Assembly: GCF_030161375.1 (NCBI RefSeq)
Contig: NZ_BSSQ01000004.1
Coordinates: forward strand, 1 to 64,000
Origin: Paenibacillus glycanilyticus
GTDB lineage: Bacteria; Bacillota; Bacilli; Paenibacillales; Paenibacillaceae
Reading direction: 5' to 3'
Length of the DNA stretch: 64,000 nucleotides
Shown: piece by piece, positions 8,869-18,510 of the stretch
How the letters are laid out: each line of letters opens with the position of its first letter
How positions within the stretch are numbered: position 1 is the stretch's first letter
Translations under genes and position numbers: made by a program
The notes under the pieces: model-generated
Told to the model about the DNA's origin: nothing
Databases searched by the model: none
Seen by the model: the letters and a program-made list of their open reading frames with translations, nothing else

Positions 8869-9699
8869 ATGGGACAAAAGAGCCGCAAGATAGAAACGAT
8901 GATTCATTATCTTATATTAGCCGTATTAGCTCTATTATTTTTACTTCCTTTGCTTTGGATGCTGTTTGCATCCGTAGATCCGCATGCCAAGCAAGCGTTA
9001 AAAGTTCCTGATTCAGTAACCTTAAATAACTTCAAGGCCATCATAACGGATCCCAAGCTAATCCGATCTTTCTGGATAGGGCTGTTGATTTCAGCTTGCC
9101 AGGCGGTGCTGGTAGTCATTGTCTGCGTACTGGCTGCGTACCCGTTATCTCGTTATAAAATGAAATACCGCAAATCCTTTATGACGACCATTTTGTTTAT
9201 GACATCGTTGCCGATGACGGCCGTAATTGTACCTGTCTATCAACTATTCTTGCATTTAAAATTCCAGGATTCTTTAGTAGCTGTAACTCTGTTTCTGACG
9301 GCATCCTCTTTGCCCTATGCGATCTGGATGGTTAAGAACTTCATGGATTCTGTTCCGCTCGATCTGGAGGAATCCGCTTGGGTGGATGGAGCGACCGTTC
9401 TGCAAGGCGTGAGAAAAATAGTAGCGCCACTTATGCTGCCAGGCATATTCACGGTGGGCATATTCACCTTTACAGGAAGCTGGGGTAATTTCTTCGTACC
9501 TTACATTTTGCTGCAGACACCTGAGAAAATGCCGGCTTCCGTTACGATATTCCAATTTTTTGGAAGCTACGGAATGGTCAATTACGGAAAATTAGCCGCT
9601 TTTTCGATCATATATTCCATGCCAGTAGTGCTGTTATATGCCCTTTCACAAAGATTTATGTCGAAAGGCTTTAGTATGGGAGGAGCCTCAAAAGGATGA
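8869..9699 (+). CDS. Sugar ABC transporter permease, MalG type
   Basis: The 276-residue protein has six transmembrane helices and an EAA loop (LEESAWVDGATVLQGVRKI). It forms the second half of the importer channel. The frame opens at GTG 8860, immediately after the previous stop, but AGGTGA overlaps that codon, so ATG 8869 is preferred. The stop codon overlaps the start of the mannosidase gene by four bases, which points to translational coupling. Confidence 0.9.
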   Translation: MGQKSRKIETMIHYLILAVLALLFLLPLLWMLFASVDPHAKQALKVPDSVTLNNFKAIITDPKLIRSFWIGLLISACQAVLVVIVCVLAAYPLSRYKMKYRKSFMTTILFMTSLPMTAVIVPVYQLFLHLKFQDSLVAVTLFLTASSLPYAIWMVKNFMDSVPLDLEESAWVDGATVLQGVRKIVAPLMLPGIFTVGIFTFTGSWGNFFVPYILLQTPEKMPASVTIFQFFGSYGMVNYGKLAAFSIIYSMPVVLLYALSQRFMSKGFSMGGASKG

Positions 9700-12600
9700 A
9701 TGATATGTTTCTAGTAGAGAAAAAACTAAAAGCACGAATGAAAGAGCTAAAAAAATATATTTATAAAAATTCAGAACCTATCGGCAACTGGATCGTTCTG
9801 GAGGATAAGAGCAAGAATGAAAAGTATCCTCCGGCAAATATGTCCGAGGCGCAACCCTTCCTGCTTGGGGACACATGGACCGGCAGAGATTACTATCTAT
9901 GGATTCAGACGGAAGTAGCAATTCCCAAGGATAGCGAGAAGATTCTTGTCTTTGATTTTGGCGAAAGCACTGAAGGTGCCACGGTAGGATTTGAATCTTT
10001 ATTATTCCTTAATGGCAAGCCTTATCAAGGCGTGGATACTTATCATCAAGAGGTATTTGTTGATGAAAGCTACCGTGGAGAAACAGTTCAGATTAGCGTG
10101 AAGTTATGGTCCGGTCTGGAAGGCGGCGGTCCTAAGCGGCCAAGAACGCATCAATTTAAGCGCGCGGATCTAGTTCATATCGATAAGACGACGGAGGATT
10201 TATTTTATCTCTCTTCGATGATTCTAAATGCCATCCAGCAAATAGAGGGTAATAATCCGGTTAAATATTCGCTGAGAAACCTGCTGAATGACGCGTTCTT
10301 GAAGATCAGCTGGGATGCTCCAGGCGAGCAAGCCTTCTACGATGGTATCGCTGCGACGTATGAATGGTTAAATACGGAGATCAGTAAAATTCCTAAGAAT
10401 GAGCTCTACGAGGTTGGAGTTATTGGTCATACCCATATTGATGTCGCTTGGTTATGGAGACTGAAGCATACGCGTGAGAAGGCTGCCCGAAGCTTCTCCA
10501 CCGTACTTAGATATATGGACATGTATCCGGAATATACGTTTCTGCAAACTCAGCCTCAGCTCTATAAATATATTAAGGATGACTATCCGGAAATTTACGA
10601 GCAGATTAAAGCACGTGTTGTTGAAGGCAGATGGGAAGCGGATGGGGCTATGTGGCTGGAAGCCGATTGCAATATTCCATCAGGTGAGTCACTGACTAGG
10701 CAAATCTTGCATGGCGCTAAATTTATCAAGAATGAATTTAATAAGGATGTCCAATATTTGTGGCTTCCTGATGTGTTTGGCTACTCGTGGGCATTACCCC
10801 AGATTCTGAAGCAGAGCGATATTCAAACCTTTATGACAACGAAAATAAGCTGGAATCAATATAATCGAATTCCTCATGATACGTTTAAGTGGAGAGGAAT
10901 CGATGGCAGCGAGATTCTAACTCATTTTATTACAACCCCTGTAACCGGTGAGAATACGGATTGGGCGGAGGACTGGTATTCCACTTATAATGGCGGTATC
11001 ACTCCTGAGACCGTGCTTGGAACCTATAATAATTATCGCGACAAAGAGATTAATAGCGATTTATTAATAGCCTACGGATTAGGCGACGGCGGCGGCGGTG
11101 TTACCCGCGAGATGCTGGAAAATCGGAGACAGGTGGATAAAATCCCAGGTCTTCCTAGCGTAAAGCCTACTTTAGCGAAAACCTATTTCGATAAGCTCCA
11201 TCAGACGGTTGAAGGTACGAATCAATATGTGCATACCTGGGATGGGGAATTGTATCTGGAGTATCATAGAGGAACTTATACCTCTCAAGCCTTCGTCAAA
11301 CGAATAAATCGAAAAACCGAATTGATGTTAAGGAATTTAGAGTTCTTGTATTCCTTGTATGAGCAGAACAAAGCTGCGGATTATCCCGCCGAGAAACTGT
11401 TCGACATGTGGGAAGTGCTGCTAAGAAATCAGTTCCATGATATTATTCCTGGCACCTCGATTGAGGAAGTGTATCAGGATCATAAGGAAGAGATGGGCCA
11501 GGTCTGGAAAGGCATGGAGCAATTGCAGCAAGAGCTTAGCTATGAGGGGGCAGCCAGCTATCAGCTAGTGAATACAGCAGGCTGGTCAAGAAATACTTTA
11601 GTCGAGCTGCCATCTGCTGTTGAGGGAAGCTATTACAAGGAAGATGGGACCGTACTGCCTGCCGTGCACAAGGATGGGAAGACGCTGCTCTTGATTGAAA
11701 ATTGCTTGCCACTCTCAAGTCAAACGATTCTGTTTGAAGAGAAAACGCAGCTTCAATCGGTTGCAGTTGGAATATTGCTGAATAACGGAATTGAGACTAA
11801 GTTTTATCGAATCGGCTGGAATGACAATGGTCATCTCGTAACGATCTTTGATAAGGAAAACAATCGTGAAGTATTAAGCGGTACGGGGAATGTGCTCCAA
11901 TTGTTCGAAGACAAGCCAATCGATTATGATTCGTGGGACATTGATATTTACTATCAGGAGAAGATGGAAGAGCTTGTCTTCGATTCGGTTGAGGTTATCG
12001 ATAATAATGTGCTATTTGTTGATGTCAAATTCAGCTGCAAGTTCAAGCATTCAGAAGTTCAACAAGTGATGAGACTGTACAATCATACAAGAAGAATTGA
12101 TTATAAGATGGAGATCGAGTGGGGCGAGCATCAACAGCTGCTTAAAGTGAAATTTGATGTAGATGTGAGAAATACCGAAGCCCGCTATGATATTCAGTAT
12201 GGCAATGTCCTTCGTCCAACTCATTGGAATACGTCCTGGGATATGGCCAGATTCGAAACCGTTGGACATCAATGGGCCGATCTGTCCGAGCATGGCTATG
12301 GGGTAGCGCTCTTGAATGATTGCAAATACGGCTATGATATCAAGAATAAAACAATGAGACTCTCTCTAGTGAAGAGCGGGATACATCCAGATCCAAATGC
12401 GGATGTAGGAAAACATCAATTCACGTATAGTCTGCTTCCTCATAATGGCGATTATTTAGAGGGAAGAGTGGTTGAAGAAGCTTGGGAAATCAACAGTGAA
12501 ATAATCGCGATTCGTTCAGATGAGCCAATAATACTGCCATTTAGCTTAGGTACCAAGCAGTCTGTTGCTCTTGATGCTTTTAAGAAAGCTGAGGATGGCA

Positions 12601-12812
12601 GAGGCTGGATCGTAAGAATTCATAATTTCACTGGAGGCAGACAGAAGGTGTCATTTAACCTCGAACAAGGTTATTGCTGGAATGAAGTGAATTTAGTTGA
12701 ACGAGATTTGACTGATAGTGCTGATGGCGATATCAATGTAGTGTTAAATCCGTATGAAATTAATAGCTTCCGTATTCTTGCATCTGATGGACAAGCGGGG
12801 AGAGCGCTATGA
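9696..12812 (+). CDS. Alpha-mannosidase, glycoside hydrolase family 38
   Basis: The 1038-residue protein has no signal peptide, so it acts in the cytoplasm. The GH38 catalytic domain starts at about 240 with GHTHIDVAWLWR, which supplies zinc ligands. The nucleophile is predicted to be Asp359 in LPDVFGYS. The following central and C-terminal beta domains match bacterial Man2C1-like enzymes in order and length. It removes alpha-linked mannose from imported oligosaccharides with retention of configuration. The start overlaps the upstream permease stop (ATGA), and the next gene overlaps its own stop in the same way, so transport and hydrolysis are one operon. Confidence 0.93.
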   Translation: MNDMFLVEKKLKARMKELKKYIYKNSEPIGNWIVLEDKSKNEKYPPANMSEAQPFLLGDTWTGRDYYLWIQTEVAIPKDSEKILVFDFGESTEGATVGFESLLFLNGKPYQGVDTYHQEVFVDESYRGETVQISVKLWSGLEGGGPKRPRTHQFKRADLVHIDKTTEDLFYLSSMILNAIQQIEGNNPVKYSLRNLLNDAFLKISWDAPGEQAFYDGIAATYEWLNTEISKIPKNELYEVGVIGHTHIDVAWLWRLKHTREKAARSFSTVLRYMDMYPEYTFLQTQPQLYKYIKDDYPEIYEQIKARVVEGRWEADGAMWLEADCNIPSGESLTRQILHGAKFIKNEFNKDVQYLWLPDVFGYSWALPQILKQSDIQTFMTTKISWNQYNRIPHDTFKWRGIDGSEILTHFITTPVTGENTDWAEDWYSTYNGGITPETVLGTYNNYRDKEINSDLLIAYGLGDGGGGVTREMLENRRQVDKIPGLPSVKPTLAKTYFDKLHQTVEGTNQYVHTWDGELYLEYHRGTYTSQAFVKRINRKTELMLRNLEFLYSLYEQNKAADYPAEKLFDMWEVLLRNQFHDIIPGTSIEEVYQDHKEEMGQVWKGMEQLQQELSYEGAASYQLVNTAGWSRNTLVELPSAVEGSYYKEDGTVLPAVHKDGKTLLLIENCLPLSSQTILFEEKTQLQSVAVGILLNNGIETKFYRIGWNDNGHLVTIFDKENNREVLSGTGNVLQLFEDKPIDYDSWDIDIYYQEKMEELVFDSVEVIDNNVLFVDVKFSCKFKHSEVQQVMRLYNHTRRIDYKMEIEWGEHQQLLKVKFDVDVRNTEARYDIQYGNVLRPTHWNTSWDMARFETVGHQWADLSEHGYGVALLNDCKYGYDIKNKTMRLSLVKSGIHPDPNADVGKHQFTYSLLPHNGDYLEGRVVEEAWEINSEIIAIRSDEPIILPFSLGTKQSVALDAFKKAEDGRGWIVRIHNFTGGRQKVSFNLEQGYCWNEVNLVERDLTDSADGDINVVLNPYEINSFRILASDGQAGRAL

Positions 12813-15187
12813 TTACCAAAGAGAAATTAACAACTAATCCGATCGCTCCATCAAGCTCCATCGTACAAGGAAACACCTATAGAATTACGGTATTAACAAG
12901 TCGTCTGTTTCGATTGGAATACAGCAAGGACGGCAGATTTCAAGATTTGCCTACACAAATCGTAATTAATCGGGATTTTGACACACCAGAGTTTGAAGTT
13001 TACGAGACAGAGCAGTCCCTTGAGATTATTACGGCGGAGCTTCATTTGACCTATGATAAGAAAGAGTTCTCTGGCAATGGCTTGTCCATTCATGTGATGG
13101 ATAAGCAAGGGAAGCATATGTCTTATTGGCATTATGGGCAGAAGACCAAAAACTTAGGCGGAACTGCGCGTACTTTGGATGATGTGAATGGGCCTGTCGC
13201 TATTGAAGGCGGACTGATGTCTAAAGAAGGGTATTCCATTATTGATGACAGCAAATCCGTATCTATCACTTCAGATAACTGGATTAAGCCAAGGATGGAA
13301 GAGGCAACGGATCTGTATTTCTTTGGATATGGCCGGGATTATTGGCAAGCCCTTAAAGACTTCTATCAGCTGACGGGACCAACTCCTTTATTGCCGCGTT
13401 ATACGCTGGGCAACTGGTGGAGTCGCTATCATCCATACAGTGAGACAGATTACAAAGAGCTGATGAACAAGTTCCAAGACAATAAAGTTCCATTCTCAGT
13501 CGCTGTCATCGATATGGACTGGCATCTGACCAGCATCGATCCTAAGTATGGCAGCGGCTGGACTGGCTATACCTGGAACAGAGAGTTATTCCCGGAGCCG
13601 GCCGAGTTTATGAAATGGCTCCATGATCGAAATATGAAGGTTACACTAAATGTTCATCCCGCGGATGGCATTCGTCCGAGTGAAGAAATGTACGCTCAGA
13701 TGGCTGAGGCGATGGGAGTTAATAATGGACGGAATCCTATGATCCCATTTGATATTACCAACGCTGAGTTCGCTAAGGCTTATTTGGAAGTCGTTCATCA
13801 TCCGAATGAAGAAGCGGGCGTTGATTTCTGGTGGATTGACTGGCAGCAGGGCACCAATACGAAAGTTGAAGGATTAGATCCGCTCTGGATGCTTAATCAT
13901 TATCACTACCTGGATCAGGCTCGAGATGGAAAAAGACCGCTGATTCTTTCGAGATATGCAGGCGTTGGCAGTCATAGATACCCAATTGGTTTCTCAGGGG
14001 ATACGCATGCCACTTGGGAGTCATTAGATTTCCAGCCTTATTTCACGGCAAATGCAAGCAATATCGGTTATGGCTGGTGGAGCCATGATATTGGCGGCCA
14101 TATGCTCGGAATCAAAGACGACGAAATGGTCACCCGCTGGATTCAATTTGGAGTATTCTCGCCAATTAATAGACTTCATAGCTCAGATAATATTTTCTCC
14201 GGGAAAGAGCCTTGGAATTATGCTCAGCCTTATGAAGCGGTCATTGGAACCTTCCTAAATTTGAGGCATCAATTGGTTCCTTATCTCTATTCCATGAACA
14301 AGAGATCGCATGAAGAGGGCAAGCCGATCATGGTACCTCTCTATTATGATAACCCTTGGAACCAAGAAGCCTATGAATATAACAATGAATATCTCTTCGG
14401 TACAGAGATGCTTGTAGCTCCAATTACTAAGCCAATCGACAAAGCTACACAATTAGCATCGGTTGCGGCTTGGATTCCCGAAGGGGACTGGATTGATTTC
14501 TTTACTGGGGAAATGTATTCGGGGAATACACGCACAACCCTTTATCGAGGCATTAGCGAAATACCGGTGCTTGTGAAGCAAGGCGGCATTATTCCACTTA
14601 GCGATTTGACTGATTATACAAACTCTACTGAGAATCCAAAGCAGCTTGAGTTAAGAGTTTTTGCGGGTGCTTCAAATTCGTTCACTATGTGGGAAGATTG
14701 TAACGAGGAGAAGTATAATCAGAAAAGCTGGCTGGCGACTACATTTACATTGAATTGGGAAGAAACTCCGACCTTTACCATTCATGCGGCAGAAGGAAAT
14801 CTGGCTGTATCTCCTGAGATAAGAGATTACAAGGTGAAGATGGTTAATGTGCCTAGACAAAGCGTCAAGGTTACGGTAGATGATCATGAGATTGCCGCAG
14901 ATGTGAAGTGGGACAACCATTGCCTGAAGGTATCGATTCCAAATGTTATCAATACGCAGTTGGTTCGAATTACTCTCGAAATAGATGTAATCGAGCAAAA
15001 GAATAAATTAGAGCGAGTATACGATTTGCTAAATAAGACCCAAATGGAGTATGCGTTAAAGCTGGAACTATATCATCTAATTAAGCAAGACAGAAGCTTC
15101 TCAAAATTGATTCGAGATTTGGAGAGCCGCCAACTGCCGAAGGAGCTTTTTGGAGCTCTATGTGAATTGTTAGGATCAGATTTGTAG
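12809..15187 (+). CDS. Glycoside hydrolase family 31 alpha-glucosidase-like enzyme
   Basis: The 792-residue cytoplasmic protein has an N-terminal beta domain, then the GH31 barrel. The predicted nucleophile is Asp344 in FWWIDWQQG and the predicted acid/base is Asp398 in GFSGDTHATW. FSVAVIDMDWH and RYAGVGSHRYP are further family blocks. GH31 includes alpha-glucosidases, alpha-xylosidases and others. The WIDWQQG nucleophile signature, rather than the alpha-xylosidase KTDFGE type, favours alpha-glucosidase or an oligosaccharide-specific relative. A C-terminal extension of about 90 residues after the beta domains is helical and charged. The ATGA overlap with the mannosidase suggests both trim one branched alpha-glycan. 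Confidence 0.9.
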   Translation: MITKEKLTTNPIAPSSSIVQGNTYRITVLTSRLFRLEYSKDGRFQDLPTQIVINRDFDTPEFEVYETEQSLEIITAELHLTYDKKEFSGNGLSIHVMDKQGKHMSYWHYGQKTKNLGGTARTLDDVNGPVAIEGGLMSKEGYSIIDDSKSVSITSDNWIKPRMEEATDLYFFGYGRDYWQALKDFYQLTGPTPLLPRYTLGNWWSRYHPYSETDYKELMNKFQDNKVPFSVAVIDMDWHLTSIDPKYGSGWTGYTWNRELFPEPAEFMKWLHDRNMKVTLNVHPADGIRPSEEMYAQMAEAMGVNNGRNPMIPFDITNAEFAKAYLEVVHHPNEEAGVDFWWIDWQQGTNTKVEGLDPLWMLNHYHYLDQARDGKRPLILSRYAGVGSHRYPIGFSGDTHATWESLDFQPYFTANASNIGYGWWSHDIGGHMLGIKDDEMVTRWIQFGVFSPINRLHSSDNIFSGKEPWNYAQPYEAVIGTFLNLRHQLVPYLYSMNKRSHEEGKPIMVPLYYDNPWNQEAYEYNNEYLFGTEMLVAPITKPIDKATQLASVAAWIPEGDWIDFFTGEMYSGNTRTTLYRGISEIPVLVKQGGIIPLSDLTDYTNSTENPKQLELRVFAGASNSFTMWEDCNEEKYNQKSWLATTFTLNWEETPTFTIHAAEGNLAVSPEIRDYKVKMVNVPRQSVKVTVDDHEIAADVKWDNHCLKVSIPNVINTQLVRITLEIDVIEQKNKLERVYDLLNKTQMEYALKLELYHLIKQDRSFSKLIRDLESRQLPKELFGALCELLGSDL

Positions 15188-15194
15188 CAACGAG

Positions 15195-15224
15195 AAACCG
15201 CAGGTAAATGCCTGCGGTTTTTTA
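15195..15224 (+). terminator. Terminator of the mannoside operon
   Basis: AAACCGCAGG, loop TAAATG, CCTGCGGTTT then T-rich, eight bases after the GH31 stop. Confidence 0.88.
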
Positions 15225-15268
15225 TTTGTGGAAACGAGTCATATTTACATCGTTCCGTGTTCACAATG

Positions 15269-15418
15269 ATGCATGTGAGGTCTTTTGAAGAAGACGCGCA
15301 TGGACGTTTCTTTGCATGATCCTGACGTTGTGGAGCGCGTGCAGCTCAAGATCGAGAAGAGCAAGATCTACCGCAACCTCGACATTCTCGATGAGATGAG
15401 TTTTATAAGGCGAAGAAG
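15269..15418 (+). pseudogene. Degraded, internally deleted partial copy of sigK
   Basis: Translation gives KKTRMDVSLHDP joined directly to [20 protein letters not shown] and ILDE. This equals the middle of sigma-K with the segment from IGTDKEG to EAD missing. A second junction at a GATGAG/ATGAG microhomology jumps to the very end of sigK (ATGAGTTTTATAAGGCGAAG), now out of frame. About 45 bases around CAAGATCTACCGCAACCTCG are almost identical to sigK at 3480-3530. There is no start codon, and regions 2 and 4 are absent. The rest of the 435-bp gap between 15188 and 15622 shows nothing else that I recognise. Confidence 0.85.
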
Positions 15419-15622
15419 TGAATCGGATTATTGTGAAGTTTTAATAATAGGAAGGTAATGGTTCCGATATTCTAATGGAATATCTTTAGTTGGGTTTTCA
15501 AAAATAGAAAATATTTTTGTAGAGTGAAAAATAATAGGCTCTTCGATTGTATTACTAATGTAAGGACAAACAAGAATTATAATGCTTGAATCTAAAGTCA
15601 AAAATTCTACGAGGTGAAAGAA

Positions 15623-16309
15623 ATGAAAACAAAAACAAAAACAAAAATGATTATTCTTTCCACGATTACCGCATTATCCTTAACTTTTGCAGTTCCAAGC
15701 TATGCTGCTACGAATCCTTTTTCTGATCTAACGAATATTGCTGCAAAGGATAAAATTATTGCTTTACAAGAACAAGGTATAGTTCATGGTATTTCAGACG
15801 ATTCATTTGCCCCTAATGACACCATCACTGCGGCACAAGGTATAAAGCTTATTGTCAATGCGGCGAATCTGAATCTAGATTTAGTAAGATTCCTTGTAGA
15901 ACCTAAAGCGACAGATTATTTCAAAAACGCTGACAACGATGCGTGGTATGCAAATGCCTTAATTACAGCAAGTGTTAATGGAGTCGAACTGCCAGCGGAT
16001 CTTGATCCTAATAAGAAATGGACGCGTGAAGAATTCACTCACCTGCTAATTAGCACGATTGAAACGCACAGCAATCTTCCAAAGCTTAAACTTGCTCCTA
16101 TCGCGATTAACGATAGCTCGGATATAACCATTGATTATGATGGATCTATCCAACGCGCGCTTGCTTATAACGTAGTGAAACTAGATGAACAAGGGAATTT
16201 CCATCCTAAATCTGATATTACTCGTGCAGAGGCAGCAGAACAAATCTACAATGTACTTGAATATATAAAGGCACATCCTACACCATCGCCACAACCAGGT
16301 CAAGAATAA
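15623..16309 (+). CDS. Secreted protein with S-layer homology (SLH) domains
   Basis: The 228-residue protein opens with a Lys/Thr repeat (KTKTKTKT) and a signal peptide ending at about 29 (PSYAAT). Three SLH-like segments follow: FSDLTNIAAKDKIIALQEQG with DDSFAPNDTITAAQGIKLI, then YFKNADNDAWYANALITAS, then ALAYNVVKLDEQGNFHPKSD. SLH domains anchor proteins to pyruvylated secondary cell wall polymers. No other domain is present, so it may be a small surface protein or regulator of wall attachment. ATG 15623 sits six bases after GAGGTG. It ends in a Pro-rich tail (HPTPSPQPGQE). Confidence 0.78.
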   Translation: MKTKTKTKMIILSTITALSLTFAVPSYAATNPFSDLTNIAAKDKIIALQEQGIVHGISDDSFAPNDTITAAQGIKLIVNAANLNLDLVRFLVEPKATDYFKNADNDAWYANALITASVNGVELPADLDPNKKWTREEFTHLLISTIETHSNLPKLKLAPIAINDSSDITIDYDGSIQRALAYNVVKLDEQGNFHPKSDITRAEAAEQIYNVLEYIKAHPTPSPQPGQE

Positions 16310-16351
16310 AAAAACGGTCGGATTGCTTCTTATTTTCTATTGTATCAAGTA

Positions 16352-16427
16352 AAGTGCACTTCTTAGAATGACATTGGATGAAACTCCAGGTTTATCCGAT
16401 GAAATTCTTAGAGGTGCATTTTTTTGG
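16352..16427. terminator. Long terminator hairpin between convergent genes
   Basis: AAGTGCACTTCTTAGAAT (about 16352-16369) pairs with ATTCTTAGAGGTGCATT (about 16404-16420), with an inner dyad GGATGAAAC/GGTTTATCC. Seven T follow on the plus strand. It serves the SLH gene and the convergent LysR gene. Confidence 0.72.
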
Positions 16428-16429
16428 TT

Positions 16430-17314
16430 CTATAAATCAAATTGAGCTCGTAAATGTTTGGAAAATTCCTTGGTATAGCTGGATAGATCCGTATTGCAAT
16501 GAACGGCCCAAATATCTCTATAAAAATAATCGGGATCTTTAAATGGAATTGTAATTAAAGTTCCATTAACCATGTCTTCATGACCTGTTGTTGTAAAGTT
16601 GTCCAAAATCGTAAAGGCATTTCCTTTCAATATAAGCTCACAAAACGGTTCGGTACTGGTCAACGTTACATAGACCGAATTGCCATCTAGATTTGTTCTT
16701 TTGATCATTTCTTTATGAGCGGTAGAATCGAGAACAATGATGGATTCGTTTCTTAAATCCTTCGATGTTAAATAATCTTTACTTCGAAAACGGGACTCTT
16801 TGCCAACGCAAATGCAGAAATAGCTTGTATATAGCGTTTCAATATCTAAATTCCGATTCAATAATTTATGCTCTTCACCAATAAAAGCAAGATCAATGCT
16901 ATGGTTTGTAATTTCTTCGCAAATCTGCTGAGGCATTTTCTCCAGGAGCTCTATCTGAATATCTTTAAATTCTTTTTTGAAAGAAACTAACGCTTGTTTA
17001 ATGATATGTCCAAACGCAGAAGTGTACGATATTTTCAATTTTGTACAATCCCCATTTTTTGCGCGATTAATATCTTCGTATAATTCTATATATTTAGCTT
17101 TCATTTCTAAAAGTTTGGCTAGTACGATTTGTCCTTCAACTGTTGGAATGGTTCCTTTGCTTGTTCGCTCGAATATAGTTATTCCCAGTTCATTTTCTAT
17201 GGATTGAATGGATTGGCTAATGGCTGAAGCAGTTATATGCAATTTATCAGCTGCTTTTCGTATGGATTGTTCTGTGGCTACTTGTAAAATGTAACGGATC
17301 TGTTCGGAATTCAT
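16430..17314 (-). CDS. LysR-family transcriptional regulator (paralogue 1)
   Basis: The 294-residue protein has an N-terminal winged helix (residues 1-60: AADKLHITASAISQSIQSIE) and a substrate-binding co-inducer domain (about 88-294). It is very similar along its whole length to the gene at 17470-18351, so the two are tandem duplicates. The C-terminal halves differ at scattered positions (for example GEEHKLLNRN against VEEKELLNRN). No metabolic operon is attached to either gene, so the target is unknown. Confidence 0.88.
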   Translation of the reverse strand: MNSEQIRYILQVATEQSIRKAADKLHITASAISQSIQSIENELGITIFERTSKGTIPTVEGQIVLAKLLEMKAKYIELYEDINRAKNGDCTKLKISYTSAFGHIIKQALVSFKKEFKDIQIELLEKMPQQICEEITNHSIDLAFIGEEHKLLNRNLDIETLYTSYFCICVGKESRFRSKDYLTSKDLRNESIIVLDSTAHKEMIKRTNLDGNSVYVTLTSTEPFCELILKGNAFTILDNFTTTGHEDMVNGTLITIPFKDPDYFYRDIWAVHCNTDLSSYTKEFSKHLRAQFDL

Positions 17315-17427
17315 GGGGTCACCTCATTTGCTTTATCGTCAATAAACAGATTAACCATTAATACCATTACCAATGTTGGTCTAAAAATAACATTGTTGCT
17401 TTAAATAAATAAAGTACTGAAGTTAAA

Positions 17428-17465
17428 AAATGGCGTGCACTCATGGAGAGTGAACGCCATTTTAA
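17428..17465 (-). terminator. Terminator after LysR paralogue 2
   Basis: AAAATGGCGT and CACTC pair with GAGTG and ACGCCATTTT. The hairpin lies just beyond the stop of the minus-strand gene at 17470. Confidence 0.75.
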
Positions 17466-17469
17466 ATGG

Positions 17470-18351
17470 TTAATCCAATTGAGCTCGTAAATGTTTGGAG
17501 AATTCCCTGGTATAGCTGGTTAAATTCGGATTGCAATGAACGGCCCATATATCTCTATAAAGATAATCTGGATCTTTAAACGGAATTTGAATTAGAGTTC
17601 CGTTAACAATGTGATCATGGCCCTTCAACGTGAAATTGTCTATCATTGTAAAGGCATTCGAGTTCATCATAAACTCTCCCATTGGTTCCACAACGGTCAA
17701 CGTTACATAGATTGAATTCCCGTCTAGATTGGCTCTTTTGATCATTTCTTTGTGAGAGATGGAGTCGAGAATAATAATGGGATCGTTTCTTAGATCCTTC
17801 GATGTTAAATATTCTTTATTTCGAAACCGAGAATCTTTGCCAACGCAAATACAAAAATGGCTTGTATATAGCGTTTCAATATCAAGATTCCGATTCAGTA
17901 ATTCTTTTTCTTCAACAATTAAAGCCAGATCGATGCTGTTGGTCGCAATTTCTTCGCAGATCTGCTGAGGTAATTTCTCTAAGAGCTCTATTTGGACATC
18001 TTTGAATTCCTTTTTGAAAGAAACTAACGCTTGTTTAATGATATGTCCAAACGTATTCGAATAAGATATTCTTAATTTCAATAAATTTTCGTTTTTTGCG
18101 CGATTAATATCTTCGTGTAATTCTATATATTTAGCGTTTAGTTCAAATAATTTTGTTAGTACGATTTCACCTTCAAATGTTGGAATAGTTCCTTTGCTAG
18201 TTCGCTCAAATATGGTTATTCCTAGTTCACTTTCTAAGGATTGAATGGATTGGCTAATGGCTGAGGCAGTGATATGCAGTTTATCTGCTGCTTTCCGTAT
18301 GGATTTTTCTGCGGCTACTTGTAGAATGTAACGGATCTGATCTGAATTCAT
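17470..18351 (-). CDS. LysR-family transcriptional regulator (paralogue 2)
   Basis: The 293-residue protein has the same layout as its neighbour: winged helix at 1-60 (AADKLHITASAISQSIQSLE) and an effector domain after about 88. Start, stop context (LRAQLD) and most residues agree with paralogue 1, which indicates a fairly recent tandem duplication. Both genes carry their own terminators and leaders, so each is probably expressed alone. The inducer and target genes cannot be told from the sequence. Confidence 0.88.
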   Translation of the reverse strand: MNSDQIRYILQVAAEKSIRKAADKLHITASAISQSIQSLESELGITIFERTSKGTIPTFEGEIVLTKLFELNAKYIELHEDINRAKNENLLKLRISYSNTFGHIIKQALVSFKKEFKDVQIELLEKLPQQICEEIATNSIDLALIVEEKELLNRNLDIETLYTSHFCICVGKDSRFRNKEYLTSKDLRNDPIIILDSISHKEMIKRANLDGNSIYVTLTVVEPMGEFMMNSNAFTMIDNFTLKGHDHIVNGTLIQIPFKDPDYLYRDIWAVHCNPNLTSYTREFSKHLRAQLD

Positions 18352-18370
18352 GGGGTCTCCTTACCTCAAG

Positions 18371-18510
18371 TGGTTAAATAAAACTAAACACCGTGTTAAT
18401 AATCTCTAGATTGATCAAATTCATTTTAATAATATAATGTTCATGAACTGGAGAAATCGTTAGGAGGACGATTCCCTTAATCTTAGAGTTACAGGAGTTA
18501 ATAATGGATT
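18371..18510 (+). repeat. Upstream-region repeat, copy A
   Basis: This segment is clearly related to 26082-26217. Shared blocks include TGGTTAAA, AATCTCTAGATTGATCA, TGTTCATGA and TGGAGAAATCGTTA, and both end in an ACAGGAG ribosome binding site before ATGACTGATC. A promoter-like pair TTGATC/TATAAT with 16 bp between lies inside copy A. Copy A leads to a 12-codon stump; copy B leads to an intact gene. Confidence 0.75.
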
